A stretch of DNA of 64,000 nucleotides from Clostridia bacterium (GCA_018436095.1 JAHDMJ010000011.1:124001-188000), one strand, 5' to 3'; positions 8,529 through 16,484 are shown, counted from the first letter of the stretch. Numbers and translations are program-made. Notes: generated by a model not told the origin, from the letters alone.

Positions 8529-8611
8529 AGTATCCCTCTTTCCTCTATACTGCTTTTCCGGCTAATACTATTGCCGGCTCTCAAAATAAGGAATTCGTAT
8601 GAACTCCGGTT

Positions 8612-8992
8612 TCAGTGGAGCCCCACAGGAGGCCGGCGATCTTCTATCTCCCGGCAGCCGTCAAACAATGCTTCTTCCGTCGGGTGAAGAATATTGATCA
8701 CTTCCAAAATGATTTTTTGGGTTTGGCCATTTTTATCGACCCCTTTGATCAATACGGTATGCATTGTTTCCGGTATCCGGGGAATAACATCTATTTCAAC
8801 CTTGCTTATATTTTCTTTTGCTGCTATCTCTTCCACTGCCTCTTCAATCCGTCCGGTACGCAGGGACTGCATTTTAGCATATTGAAGATTTTCCAATCCC
8901 CTGATCTCGATGCCGCGGTCCGGAAAATATTTGACCACAGCTTTCTTCATCTTGGCAATAAACTCAGGAAGCTTAGTATGCATCAATTTCAT
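8612..8992 (-). CDS. Uncharacterised 126-aa protein, first gene of the LarA-like operon
   Basis: No family is recognised. I start it at the ATG 8990-8992, with AAGGAG 8 nt upstream; a GTG at 9001 overlaps that site and is unlikely. The protein begins MKLMHTKLPEFIAKMKKAVV and contains a likely beta-strand region (KVEIDVIPRIPETMHTVLIK) and an ILEVINILHPTEEALFDGC segment with one Cys. The size and fold pattern resemble the 124-aa protein two genes on, so both may be small subunits. It is the promoter-proximal gene, with its promoter and operator at 9047-9075. Confidence 0.6.
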   Translation of the reverse strand: MKLMHTKLPEFIAKMKKAVVKYFPDRGIEIRGLENLQYAKMQSLRTGRIEEAVEEIAAKENISKVEIDVIPRIPETMHTVLIKGVDKNGQTQKIILEVINILHPTEEALFDGCREIEDRRPPVGLH

Positions 8993-9046
8993 GCCGATCA
9001 CTCCTTTATTTTTTCAAGCACCTTTATATTCAGATTATTCGAAACC

Positions 9047-9075
9047 AGTATACTATATACCGGTATACCGGTCAA
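9047..9075 (-). promoter_or_regulatory. Promoter of the LarA-like/TRAP operon
   Basis: On the minus strand TTGACC (9070-9075) is spaced exactly 17 nt from TATACT (9047-9052), about 55 bp ahead of the first start codon (8992). The spacer contains most of a perfect palindrome (9059-9072), so a bound regulator would block RNA polymerase directly. Confidence 0.75.
9059..9072. promoter_or_regulatory. Palindromic operator, probably for the divergent GntR/FadR regulator
   Basis: ACCGGTATACCGGT is a perfect 14-bp palindrome inside the operon promoter. A second palindrome AGTATACT lies at 9047-9054 over the -10 box, so TATAC occurs three times in 21 bp. FadR-type GntR proteins bind short palindromes of this kind, usually in the gap to their target operon; the gene for one starts 97 bp away. 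Confidence 0.7.
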
Positions 9076-9109
9076 TCTTTTTTCTGTCCCTTTGCATGAA
9101 TACATTCTG

Positions 9110-9138
9110 TTGACCTTAAAAATATTGTCATATATAAT
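9110..9138 (+). promoter_or_regulatory. Promoter of the GntR regulator gene
   Basis: TTGACC (9110-9115), a 17-nt spacer and TATAAT (9133-9138) lie 30 bp before the start codon of the regulator. It is divergent from the operon promoter, with the operator between them. Confidence 0.75.
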
Positions 9139-9168
9139 GGATTCTAATTGAAATCTAAGAGGTATGAT

Positions 9169-9828
9169 ATGTACACCTACAAGAATCTCCAGGACCATGC
9201 CTACGACTATCTGCTGGAAGCTATCCTTACGGAAAAGCTGTTGCCTGGCCAAACCTACTCGGTGACTTTAATCGCCGAGCAAATCGGCATGTCCCGGACC
9301 CCTGTACGGGATGCGCTGCAGCGGCTCAGCCAGGAAAAATACGTAGATATTCTGCCCAGCAAAGGCTTTCTTGTTCACAGAATCAGTGAGCAGGACATAA
9401 AGGAGATTTTCGAGCTGCGCTGCGCCATCGAAGGGTACAGTTGTTTTTCTCTGGCTTCACAAATCACTACGGCTCAAGGCATTGAGGCTTTGGGTAAATT
9501 AGAGAATTGTCTGGCCCGCCAGCGGGAGATTGCCTACGATTTTGCCAATGCCGATATTTATCTCGAATACGACCGCCAATTCCACAATATCATTACCTCT
9601 TTTTCCGGCAACTCTTCTTTTATTAATATTATTGATACCAATAACTCCCGGATCACCCGTTTTGCCAGACGTTCCTTGCAGCAGCAAAAGTTTTTGCTGA
9701 AAACTTTTGAAGAGCACAATCATATTTATCAGGCTATAAGCTCCGGCGATGCCGAGGCCAGCTTCCAGGCCATGCTTGATCATTTGAAGACGCCTATGGC
9801 GGAAAACCTTCGTTCCCTCGGTTCCTGA
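9169..9828 (+). CDS. GntR-family (FadR/FCD subfamily) transcriptional regulator
   Basis: A winged-helix DNA-binding domain occupies about residues 5-70 (YDYLLEAILTEKLLPGQTYS, then MSRTPVRDALQRLSQEKYVD, the usual GntR recognition segment). It is followed by an FCD ligand domain of helices with the family metal/ligand pattern YDRQFHNII...SGN and EEHNHIYQAI. FCD domains commonly bind carboxylic acids through a metal ion. The ATG at 9169 has AGAGG 6 nt upstream; an in-frame TTG at 9148 is less likely. Being divergent from the LarA-like/TRAP operon and next to the operator at 9059-9072, it most likely controls that operon in response to its substrate acid. Confidence 0.92.
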   Translation: MYTYKNLQDHAYDYLLEAILTEKLLPGQTYSVTLIAEQIGMSRTPVRDALQRLSQEKYVDILPSKGFLVHRISEQDIKEIFELRCAIEGYSCFSLASQITTAQGIEALGKLENCLARQREIAYDFANADIYLEYDRQFHNIITSFSGNSSFINIIDTNNSRITRFARRSLQQQKFLLKTFEEHNHIYQAISSGDAEASFQAMLDHLKTPMAENLRSLGS

Positions 9829-9835
9829 GCATACC

Positions 9836-9889
9836 GGGTTTCTAAGGCCAACTGGGTTCCTAAGGCCAACTGGGTTTCTAAGGCCAACT
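9836..9889 (+). repeat. Three tandem 18-bp repeats
   Basis: The unit GGGTTTCTAAGGCCAACT occurs three times head to tail (9836-9853, 9854-9871, 9872-9889), with one change in the middle copy. It begins 7 bp after the GntR stop codon. Its end (AAGGCCAACT) matches the flank seen before other copies of the 20-nt motif in this window, and it abuts the first motif of the array that follows. Confidence 0.9.
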
Positions 9890-10199
9890 GCACAAAATTT
9901 CAAGTTTGTTAGTGGTGGCGGATCTACTTTGAGCAAAATTTCAAGTTTGTAGCGTGTCATTCTTTTAAGCTTAGTGCTTCGATTTATCCCTGGCCCTAGA
10001 TACAGCGAAAAACCCGTCTTTCAACATTTTTAATCAAATACAAACCTGCATTTTTGCTCATCTGAGGGCGGGACAGGCTACAAACCTGCATTTTTGCTCA
10101 TTTGAGGACGGGACCGGTTACAAACCTGCATTTTTGCTCATTTGAGGACGGGACCGGTTACAAACCTGCATTTTTGCTCATCTGAGGACGCGGCCCGCC
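9890..10199. repeat. Type A motif array: two forward copies, four inverted copies, 40-nt period
   Basis: Forward copies of the 20-nt motif (GCAAAATTTCAAGTTTGT type) start at about 9890 and 9931. After an 88-nt centre come four inverted copies (ACAAACCTGCATTTTTGCTC) at 10040, 10080, 10120 and 10160, each followed by a near-identical 20-nt spacer, so the right arm is a 40-bp tandem repeat. Together the arms form an imperfect inverted repeat. Related arrays are at 16562, 27148 and 58118. No gene is seen in this 530-bp gap. Confidence 0.85.
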
Positions 10200-10251
10200 T
10201 TAAATCCAAAATTCCTCAACCAAAGCATGGCAGCACAAAATCTAAAATCTA

Positions 10252-10301
10252 AAAGGGTTGTCTAAAATTGATTTTTCAAAACCAATTTAGACAACCCTTT
10301 T
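10252..10301 (-). terminator. Hairpin terminator after the HD-domain gene
   Basis: An 18-bp stem (AAAGGGTTGTCTAAATTG type, one bulged A) with an 11-12-nt loop has T-rich DNA on both sides, so it could work in both directions. It lies 60 bp past the stop of the minus-strand HD gene. Confidence 0.75.
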
Positions 10302-10360
10302 TTGCTTTTTTATAGAATCTGCCAAGGGACGCCGCTTCTACCTGCAACCGAAATTCCGGC

Positions 10361-10930
10361 TCATCCGGCCAATCCCAAGGGTTCGGCTACCTTACGCAGG
10401 GCCAGAATCGTCTGGCTGATCAATTCATCCAAAGGCATGCCCAGCATATCCGCCCCCTCCTGGATCACTTCCCGTTTGACGCCGGCAGCAAAAGCTTTGT
10501 CCTTCCATTTTTTCTTGACGGATTTAAGCTCCAGATCCAAAAGGCTGCGGCTGGGCCGCATCAGTGCGGCAGCCATAATCAGTCCCGTCAGCTCGTCGGT
10601 GGCATAAATTACTTTTTCCATAGGCAATTGAGGCTCCACATCGGTGCAAAGCTTCCAGCCGTGGGCCATTACCCCTCTGATCCAATCCTCAGGCCAGCCG
10701 GCCTCTTCCAGCATGACCTTTGTCATCTGGCAGTGCTGTTCGGGATATTTCTCATAATCCAGATCGTGACAAAGACCAATGATACCCCATTTGTCTTCAT
10801 CTTCTCCCAAAAGACCGGCAAAATGCCGCATGGTAGCTTCTACAGCAAGGGCGTGCTTCAGAAGGTTTTCTTGGCTATTATGGGCCAGAAATAAGGCCAT
10901 TGCTTCTTCCCGGGTCGGTATTTTTGTCAT
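10361..10930 (-). CDS. HD-domain hydrolase
   Basis: The 189-aa protein carries an HD-superfamily metal phosphohydrolase domain: KHALAVEATMRHFA (His26), GLCHDLDYEKYP (His55-Asp56, the HD pair), MAHGWK (His90) and YATDELTGL. Proteins of this small stand-alone type act on nucleotides or other phosphoesters, but the substrate cannot be told. No membrane helix or extra domain is present, and the length is usual for the family. It is a single-gene unit with its own terminator at 10252-10301. Confidence 0.85.
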   Translation of the reverse strand: MTKIPTREEAMALFLAHNSQENLLKHALAVEATMRHFAGLLGEDEDKWGIIGLCHDLDYEKYPEQHCQMTKVMLEEAGWPEDWIRGVMAHGWKLCTDVEPQLPMEKVIYATDELTGLIMAAALMRPSRSLLDLELKSVKKKWKDKAFAAGVKREVIQEGADMLGMPLDELISQTILALRKVAEPLGLAG

Positions 10931-11031
10931 AAGCTGTGCAATCCTTCCTTAACTATATAGTCTAATTCTATTTTTATTACATTTTACGCAAAAATCAAAG
11001 AAAAAACCAGTCTGAAATTACACTGCGGTAA

Positions 11032-11991
11032 TTATCCCAAAATCAACAGGACTAAAGGAATGGTGATGGCCGACAGCAGGGTACTCAAAAACACCGCTCT
11101 GGTACACCAACGGTCATCACCGCCGCAACTGCCGGCATAAATAGTCAAAATAGAGACGGCGGGACAGCTTAGCATTATGGCTAGCACCATCAGCATTGTA
11201 CGATTTGAGCAAACCAGGGTTCCCAGCCAATAAATGATTACGGGAAATACCACCAGCTTAATCGTACATATGACATAGAGCTTTTTGTCGCCGAATATTT
11301 CTTTTAAGCAGCAGGAGAATAATTTGCAGCCGATAATAATCATGGCCAGGGGCGCAGTGGCTTTTCCCGCCAATACCAGGCCCTGATGGGCTATTGCCGG
11401 CAAAGGAAGCCTGAAGAGCTGCAAGGCCAGTCCAGCTAGAAAGCCAATCATAGCCGGCGAGAAGAGCACTTTTCGGAAAGGCCTCTTCTCTTCCTGTGCT
11501 ACTCCGGCAAAATGCTGGATGAGGGGCTCCGCCAAACTGCCTAAAAGCAGATTAGTCAAAATAATAGCCACACCACTATATAAGATAGCTTCCCCCTGAT
11601 CCTTAATAAAGTCGGGATGGGCATATACGGACTGGACTACAGCCAAACCAATGTAGCCTACGTTGGGAAAAAGACAGCCGGCCAGCCAGGGTCCCAGGCA
11701 TTTGCCGCCCAATTCCTGCTTTTTAACCAGCAGGTAGCCGAACAATGCCATCAGGATCAGGCCCCCTAAATGCAAAGCCAGGTATTGCAAAGATTCCTTC
11801 AATTTATCTACAGAAAAGTAAGCGTAGAAAGAATTAAAGACGAGAATGGCCAGAAGCCAAGTGGTAACCAGGCGGGACAGCCATTGTACCCCTTCGTCTT
11901 TTAAAAGCCGGAAGCGGCACAGCAAATAGCCCAGCAAAATAAAAGCCAGCAGATAGAGCATTTTGCCCAGGGTAATCGTAAAAATCTCCGT
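11032..11991 (-). CDS. AEC-family transporter (auxin efflux carrier-like), possible ACG start
   Basis: This is a membrane carrier with two sets of about five helices, typical of the bacterial AEC family that exports or exchanges small carboxylic acids. A conserved-looking NVGYIGLAVVQSVY segment sits between them. The first ATG (11961) has no ribosome binding site. Ten codons upstream an ACG (11989-11991) lies 9 nt after a perfect AGGAGG and would give (M)EIFTITLGKMLYLLAFILLG, the kind of N-terminus AEC proteins normally have. I therefore annotate from the ACG (319 aa). An ATG-to-ACG sequence error is the alternative. Confidence 0.8.
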   Translation of the reverse strand, partial: TEIFTITLGKMLYLLAFILLGYLLCRFRLLKDEGVQWLSRLVTTWLLAILVFNSFYAYFSVDKLKESLQYLALHLGGLILMALFGYLLVKKQELGGKCLGPWLAGCLFPNVGYIGLAVVQSVYAHPDFIKDQGEAILYSGVAIILTNLLLGSLAEPLIQHFAGVAQEEKRPFRKVLFSPAMIGFLAGLALQLFRLPLPAIAHQGLVLAGKATAPLAMIIIGCKLFSCCLKEIFGDKKLYVICTIKLVVFPVIIYWLGTLVCSNRTMLMVLAIMLSCPAVSILTIYAGSCGGDDRWCTRAVFLSTLLSAITIPLVLLILG

Positions 11992-12079
11992 AGCTCTCCA
12001 CCTCCTTCCGTTCCGGCCGTTCCGTCCTTCCCGGACGGCTCCAATCCCGCTTTATCCTTCAACTTGCTCTCAACCCGCT

Positions 12080-12934
12080 TTATTTGATATCCAGCAAATC
12101 CGCAGCATTGTCATAAAAGATTGCCGTCAATTCTTCCCGGTTAAGACCCGACCGGATCAAGGCTTCTTTAGCGGCGTCAAACTCCGCCCAGGGGGCATCG
12201 GTGCCAAAAAGGGTGCGCTTCACGCCATGCTGCCGGATAAGAGCCGCAGCCTCCGCCGGCTCCATCCGCTCCGCCGCAAAGGAGGTATCAAACCACAGGT
12301 TTTCCCTGCCCGCCAGATATTGGCTTACCGCCTCATATTGGCGGTAGCCCCCCATATGGGCAGCCACAATGCGCCCTTGAGGAAATAGATCGCAAACCCT
12401 GGCAATCCTCCGGACATCGGCTTTTACCGGGGGCAAAAAGCCCGGGTCCTCTCCGGCGTGAAAATAAAGAATCAGATTCCGGTCAAATATGGCTTTATAA
12501 ATAGGCAATACTTTTTCCTCATCCGCAAAAAAGTCCTGGTATTCCGGATGCATCTTTACCCCTTTTAAACCCATGGCTTTGATGCGGTCCAACTCTTTTT
12601 CGTAATCCTCGAACTCCGGATGGATACTGCCAAAAGCATAAACCCCTTCCCCTATTTTCTCCGTCACCCAATCGTTTACGGCAACAGTCATTGCCGTATT
12701 GGTGGCGATGGGCAATAGGAGAAAACCGGCAGCGCCTCCTGCCCGCTCAAATTCCAGCAGGCTTTCAAAGCTGCCGTCGTGATAATTAGGAGCGTCGGCT
12801 CTGGCGGAAGTTAATGCTATGGCTTTAGCGGCCACTTTATCGGGAAACGCATGGGTATGCATGTCAAAAATTTTATAATCTTGCTTATAATCTTGCTTAT
12901 AGTTTTGCGTATAGTCTTGCTGACTGGCGGACAA
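12080..12934 (-). CDS. Amidohydrolase-family metal-dependent hydrolase (TIM barrel)
   Basis: This is an amidohydrolase_2-type protein: metal-binding HTH near the N-terminus (DMHTHAFPDK, His26/His28), GVKMHPEYQD, LYFHAGEDPGF and AAHMGGYRQYE on later strands, and FGTDAPW with the catalytic Asp. Such proteins hydrolyse or decarboxylate small acids, lactones and amides; the substrate is not evident. It starts at a TTG (12934) with AAGGGGGG 8 nt upstream. The first about 20 residues are a low-complexity run of Q-D/N-Y-K/T units from a 12-bp tandem repeat, ahead of the conserved barrel, and are probably dispensable. Confidence 0.88.
   Translation of the reverse strand: MSASQQDYTQNYKQDYKQDYKIFDMHTHAFPDKVAAKAIALTSARADAPNYHDGSFESLLEFERAGGAAGFLLLPIATNTAMTVAVNDWVTEKIGEGVYAFGSIHPEFEDYEKELDRIKAMGLKGVKMHPEYQDFFADEEKVLPIYKAIFDRNLILYFHAGEDPGFLPPVKADVRRIARVCDLFPQGRIVAAHMGGYRQYEAVSQYLAGRENLWFDTSFAAERMEPAEAAALIRQHGVKRTLFGTDAPWAEFDAAKEALIRSGLNREELTAIFYDNAADLLDIK
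12873..12920 (-). repeat. Four 12-bp tandem repeats inside the start of the amidohydrolase gene
   Basis: TTATAATCTTGC is repeated at 12873, 12885, 12897 and 12909, the two distal copies with changes. In the coding frame each unit adds four residues (Q-D-Y-K type). As 12 is a multiple of 3, copy number can change by slippage without a frameshift. Confidence 0.9.
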
Positions 12935-13019
12935 AACGAGGACCCCCCTTGATTATTTTGGATATTAACGATATCTATTGATAATACCATGTTCAGAGCT
13001 GTTTGTCATGGGGTAAGGC

Positions 13020-13052
13020 CATCCACTTCAGAGTCGCATCCACTTCAGAGCC
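13020..13052. repeat. Short tandem duplication
   Basis: ATCCACTTCAGAG is present twice in direct orientation, 17 bp apart. It lies in the 600-bp gap between the amidohydrolase and the flavin reductase genes, which otherwise holds a type B array and a terminator and no gene that I can support. Confidence 0.7.
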
Positions 13053-13107
13053 TGCTCATGAAAAACCCGGCAGACGCTCCAAGTCGGCGTTCGCTATAGC
13101 TAACTAC

Positions 13108-13267
13108 TCAAATTTTGAAGTTGTGTGACGGCAGGCAGCCGATTTGGCCTGAAATCAGGGTCAGAATGCACAAAAATCGAAGCTGTGCAGCTATATTTTA
13201 CTTAAATTATTGGAGTTTGCCTTATATCGCCCTGTTTTCCGTCACACAACTTCGTTTTTTGCACACT
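13108..13267. repeat. Type B motif array: two forward and one inverted copy, 60-nt spacing
   Basis: Forward motifs (CTCAAATTTTGAAGTTGTGT, then GCACAAAAATCGAAGCTGTG) begin about 60 nt apart (13108 and 13168). An inverted copy (GTCACACAACTTCG followed by TTTTTTGCACA) lies at 13240-13267. The outer motifs also share a GACGG/CCGTC extension, making an inverted repeat around a centre of about 110 nt. Same family as 26687-26906 and 61283-61442. Confidence 0.8.
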
Positions 13268-13340
13268 TTAGCCTTGTTTTCTTGCCCCCAATAAAGGGGC
13301 ATTGCCATTGCCATCGCCGCTCAACAACTCAACGAAATAA

Positions 13341-13376
13341 AAACAGGGGCGGCTCATTTATTTTGAGGCGGCCCCT
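13341..13376 (-). terminator. Terminator of the methyltransferase/flavin reductase unit
   Basis: On the minus strand CAGGGGC pairs with GCCCCTG through an interrupted stem with the inner pairs TCA/TGA, followed by TTTTTATTTC. It is about 160 bp past the stop codon at 13535. Confidence 0.6.
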
Positions 13377-13534
13377 GGTATGATGAAGCCTAAGCTTTCT
13401 CTGAGCGGGGCTTCTCTTTGGCTTCAGCTTATCCTTGGCTGAACTTGCTTAGTTTTTGCGTTTGTATGCAGCTCCGCATCCCTGCCTGCTTTTGCGGCAG
13501 TTTTACAATCTCTATTTCCTTTCAGCAGATAAGA

Positions 13535-14233
13535 CTACCAGGGTCTTGCTTTCTCCAGCCAGCCCTGCTCCTGCCAATAAGCCACATCCGCAGCATTGAA
13601 GCCCATCTTCCTTTGCATCAATCGCATAATATAAAATAAGCCTTTTACCTTTAAAGAAGGTTTGACGTTATTGCTGCCGGCCAGGATTTTTTGGGCCAGC
13701 TTTTTTACGTCAGCCCGGATCTGCAGCTTTATTTTTTCGTCAACGCCCTCCCAATCTGCCGCCCGTATATTTCTGCCAAAGCTGTGGACGCGGGCTACCC
13801 CCCAAAAGTTCATGCTGTCTTTCAAATCCTTCAGCGTCGATTTCGTTCCCGCACCTGCCGCCGTAGATATGAGGAGCGCCTGCTTTTTGAACATACTGGC
13901 CTTTGGCTGGTGGGGCATCCATCGGTAGCCAAAATGATCAAGAAAAGCTTTCATCTGGCCCGGTACATGGTAGACATAGACAGGCGCCGTAAAAATAAGC
14001 AGATCAGCTTCCTCCATAGCCTCGGTTATGGGTTTGAGGTATTCATAGTCCGGGCATTTCGTATAGTCGGTAAAGCATTGCCAGCAACCCCGGCAAAAAT
14101 TCGGCAGATCCCGGGGCAGAACAAATTCCTTAACGCTATCGCCTCCGGACAATAAGGCAATAAATTGCTGAGCAATATTGTAAGTGCTGGATTTGCTTTT
14201 GCGCTGAGTTCCGTAAACAACGGTGATTTTCAT
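13535..14233 (-). CDS. NAD(P)H-dependent FMN reductase / flavodoxin-fold oxidoreductase
   Basis: This is a 232-aa flavodoxin-like protein: MKITVVYGTQRKSKSSTYNI (FMN phosphate loop), FTAPVYVYHVPGQMKAFLDH (the usual isoalloxazine-side motif) and a Cys cluster (FCRGCWQCFTDYTKC) seen in the iron-sulfur flavoprotein-like branch. It probably reduces quinones, nitro compounds or metals with NAD(P)H. The C-terminal about 50 residues extend the fold with a helical tail. It lies 36 bp after the methyltransferase gene on the same strand and is probably co-transcribed. Confidence 0.87.
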   Translation of the reverse strand: MKITVVYGTQRKSKSSTYNIAQQFIALLSGGDSVKEFVLPRDLPNFCRGCWQCFTDYTKCPDYEYLKPITEAMEEADLLIFTAPVYVYHVPGQMKAFLDHFGYRWMPHQPKASMFKKQALLISTAAGAGTKSTLKDLKDSMNFWGVARVHSFGRNIRAADWEGVDEKIKLQIRADVKKLAQKILAGSNNVKPSLKVKGLFYIMRLMQRKMGFNAADVAYWQEQGWLEKARPW

Positions 14234-14268
14234 ATCAGCTTCACTCTTTTCATCAGCTTTACTATATT

Positions 14269-15048
14269 CTATCGTCTTTGCAGCAGCCAGGTAACGGCTA
14301 TAATTCTGTTGTCCAGATCATCACACTCATTGAGCTGACTTTGGATATATCTTTCAAACATCTCCCGTTTCTCAGGACATTTGGCAATTAACTCATTGGC
14401 TCGGGCAGCGATAGCTTTGTTGTCGGCATCAAAATCATATTCTTCAAAGTTTGGCAGCTCTTCAACAAGCTGTAAACCGGTATCTTTAAATAAACATAGC
14501 CATTGTTGATGGGTGAGGTAATCATAATTTTTATATTTTATTTCCTCATTAGTTAAATCATCAGGCAAATAGGCTTCATCAATTATGAGATATCCTTTGG
14601 GCTTAACGGTTTTAATCAGCTTATTTAAGGTTTCTAGCGGCCCACCCAAAATATTGCCCGCCGCACCGAAAATAACACAATCATAGTTGCTCTCTGCATT
14701 TACTACTTCATTGGCGTCGCCGCAGGCAAAATGGCACAAGCAATCCACCTGTAATTGCTTTGCCTTTTGTTTGGCGTAAGCGATAAAATCCTCCATTAAA
14801 TCAAATCCGTATACGTTGACATTGAGGCTTTCTGCAATTTTAATGGACACTGCACCTTTGCCGCAGGCTAAGTCCAATATTTTTGTTTCTTCCGCTATGG
14901 GCAAATGTTTTTTGATCAGCTTTATCATGTCTCTGGGGTTGCTGCCCAATTCCCATAAATCTTGAAGCAAATAGGGTAAAAAAGGCAGCAAATCTGTTGT
15001 TTCCGCCGTTAATGAGCAGGCTAATTTTTCTTCTGTCTCTTGTTTCAT
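14269..15048 (-). CDS. SAM-dependent class I methyltransferase
   Basis: The Rossmann-fold methyltransferase has motif I ILDLACGKGAVSIKIAE, an acidic residue after strand 2 (VYGFDLMEDF) and CVIFGAAGNILGG as motif IV, followed by LIIDEAYLPDD. The open frame begins at 15096, but the ATG at 15048 (MKQETEEKL) follows a GAGGGG and fits similar proteins better; its spacing is short (3-4 nt), so the start is uncertain. The substrate is unknown. The gene is divergent from the DUF421 gene. Confidence 0.82.
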   Translation of the reverse strand: MKQETEEKLACSLTAETTDLLPFLPYLLQDLWELGSNPRDMIKLIKKHLPIAEETKILDLACGKGAVSIKIAESLNVNVYGFDLMEDFIAYAKQKAKQLQVDCLCHFACGDANEVVNAESNYDCVIFGAAGNILGGPLETLNKLIKTVKPKGYLIIDEAYLPDDLTNEEIKYKNYDYLTHQQWLCLFKDTGLQLVEELPNFEEYDFDADNKAIAARANELIAKCPEKREMFERYIQSQLNECDDLDNRIIAVTWLLQRR

Positions 15049-15126
15049 TTTCCCCTCATTTCTGCCACTGCGGTTAAATAAGTTCATATTGACCATAATA
15101 AAATAAAAAGCCAGAGGTACATCAAT

Positions 15127-15831
15127 ATGACTTACTTAATCATTGCATTGCGGATTGTTTCCATAATGGCGCTGTTCCTGTTTTTGATTTTGAAAACCGG
15201 CAGGCGCAAGCTTGGCGAGCTTCCGGTCTACGACTTTTTATCGGTCATCGTAATCGGCAGCGTTATTGGCGCCGATATCGCAGAACCGGATATTCCCCAT
15301 ATGCCCACACTATTTGCAGTGGTGCTGATCATTGCTTTGCAATTTTTAGTAAGCAACTTATTGATCAACAACAAAAGAATTGCCCGTAAAATCACTTTTG
15401 GCCCCACCGTCATCATCCAAAAGGGCCAATTTATCAAGGCTAACATGAAAAGGTTGAAATACCCCGTAGAAAATGTGCTGATGGCCCTAAGAGAAAAGGA
15501 TATCTTCGACTTAAATGAGGTTGAATACGCTATTATTGAGGGCAGCGGCAATATCAGCGTTCTCAAGAAGTCCCAGTTTCTGCCCCTGACTCCCGCGGAT
15601 ATGAAACTACAGCCTGAATCAAAAGGCCTGCCTATTCCTCTTATTACCGATGGCCAGGTTCATGATAAAAATTTGCAGCAGCTTAAACGGGACAGGCCTT
15701 GGCTGGCTTCCCAATTAAGTCAAGCCGGCGTTCAGGATTTCAGCCAGGTGTTTTACGCCGATTACAGTGAGGGCGGCGGCTTGTATGTATCAAGGATATT
15801 GCAGACGGAAAAGGATGATTTTACTTTGTAG
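15127..15831 (+). CDS. DUF421 (YetF-type) membrane protein
   Basis: The 234-aa protein has three N-terminal membrane helices (about residues 5-23, 36-54 and 58-77) and a cytoplasmic two-part DUF421 domain. Recognisable motifs are GRRKLGELPVYDFLSVIVIG, then GPTVIIQKGQ and LREKDIFDLNEVEYAIIEGSGNISVLKK, all typical of the YetF/YcaP family. AGAGGT lies 8 nt before the ATG. The function of the family is unclear; in Bacillus, members are linked to spore germination and membrane processes. It stands alone, divergent from the methyltransferase. Confidence 0.9.
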   Translation: MTYLIIALRIVSIMALFLFLILKTGRRKLGELPVYDFLSVIVIGSVIGADIAEPDIPHMPTLFAVVLIIALQFLVSNLLINNKRIARKITFGPTVIIQKGQFIKANMKRLKYPVENVLMALREKDIFDLNEVEYAIIEGSGNISVLKKSQFLPLTPADMKLQPESKGLPIPLITDGQVHDKNLQQLKRDRPWLASQLSQAGVQDFSQVFYADYSEGGGLYVSRILQTEKDDFTL

Positions 15832-15917
15832 GGGATTTTTCTGCTGCAAATATTTTAATATTGGCTTTTATCTCCCAACAAATATGCAGATATCACCGAC
15901 TTCGCTGCCTATGGAAA

Positions 15918-16484
15918 TTAAACCCTTAGGGCGCTGCGGAAGCCCCTTGCCCCATAATAAGATTCCGCCCCATTGTGGTATACAAAGACGGTATCATAGC
16001 GGCGGTCACAAAAGATAGCTCCGCCCAGTGCCCTGATGTGAGAAGGGGTTTTTACCCAGCTTGAGGTTTTTGTATCAAAATTGCCAAGCTTCTGTAACTC
16101 CCGGTACTCTGTCTCGGTTAATAATTCAACGTCCATGGCAGCCGCCATGTCCATAGCATTGTTCTCCGGCTTATGTTCTTTCCTGGACTCAAGGGCGTCC
16201 CTGTCATAACAAATATTTCTGCGGCCCTTGGGGCTTTCCATCGAACAATCATAAAAAATGTATTGGCTTGTGCTATGATCAAAAGCCACAACATCCGGTT
16301 CGCCGCCGGTGCGTTCCATTTCGTTGAGGGACCAAAGTTTTTCAGCATTGGCTTCCAGCTTCGCTTGTACTTTTTCCCAGTCAAGCTCCTGATGGCGATT
16401 TCGATTTTTTTCAAAGCGGGCTTTTAATATGCCTAGCAGTTCTTCCCGCTCCGCCGGCGAAAGTTCGGCTTTGCCCTTTTTCAT
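15918..16484 (-). CDS. DUF4256 family protein
   Basis: This 188-aa soluble protein matches the DUF4256 family along its length: helical N-terminus (LSPAEREELLGILKARFEKN), WEKVQAKLEANAEKLWSLNE, MERTGGEPDVVAFD, YIFYDCSMESPKGRRNICYD and the C-terminal VFVYHNGAESYYGARGFR. The biochemical function is unknown. The start codon is well placed and no frameshift is seen. It converges with the DUF421 gene and is followed upstream by a repeat-filled gap. Confidence 0.88.
   Translation of the reverse strand: MKKGKAELSPAEREELLGILKARFEKNRNRHQELDWEKVQAKLEANAEKLWSLNEMERTGGEPDVVAFDHSTSQYIFYDCSMESPKGRRNICYDRDALESRKEHKPENNAMDMAAAMDVELLTETEYRELQKLGNFDTKTSSWVKTPSHIRALGGAIFCDRRYDTVFVYHNGAESYYGARGFRSALRV

Noticed and set aside
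10040-10199. CRISPR array
   Set aside because: Regular 40-bp spacing with 20-nt repeats, but the intervening 20-nt segments are nearly identical, motifs occur in both orientations elsewhere, and no cas gene is present.
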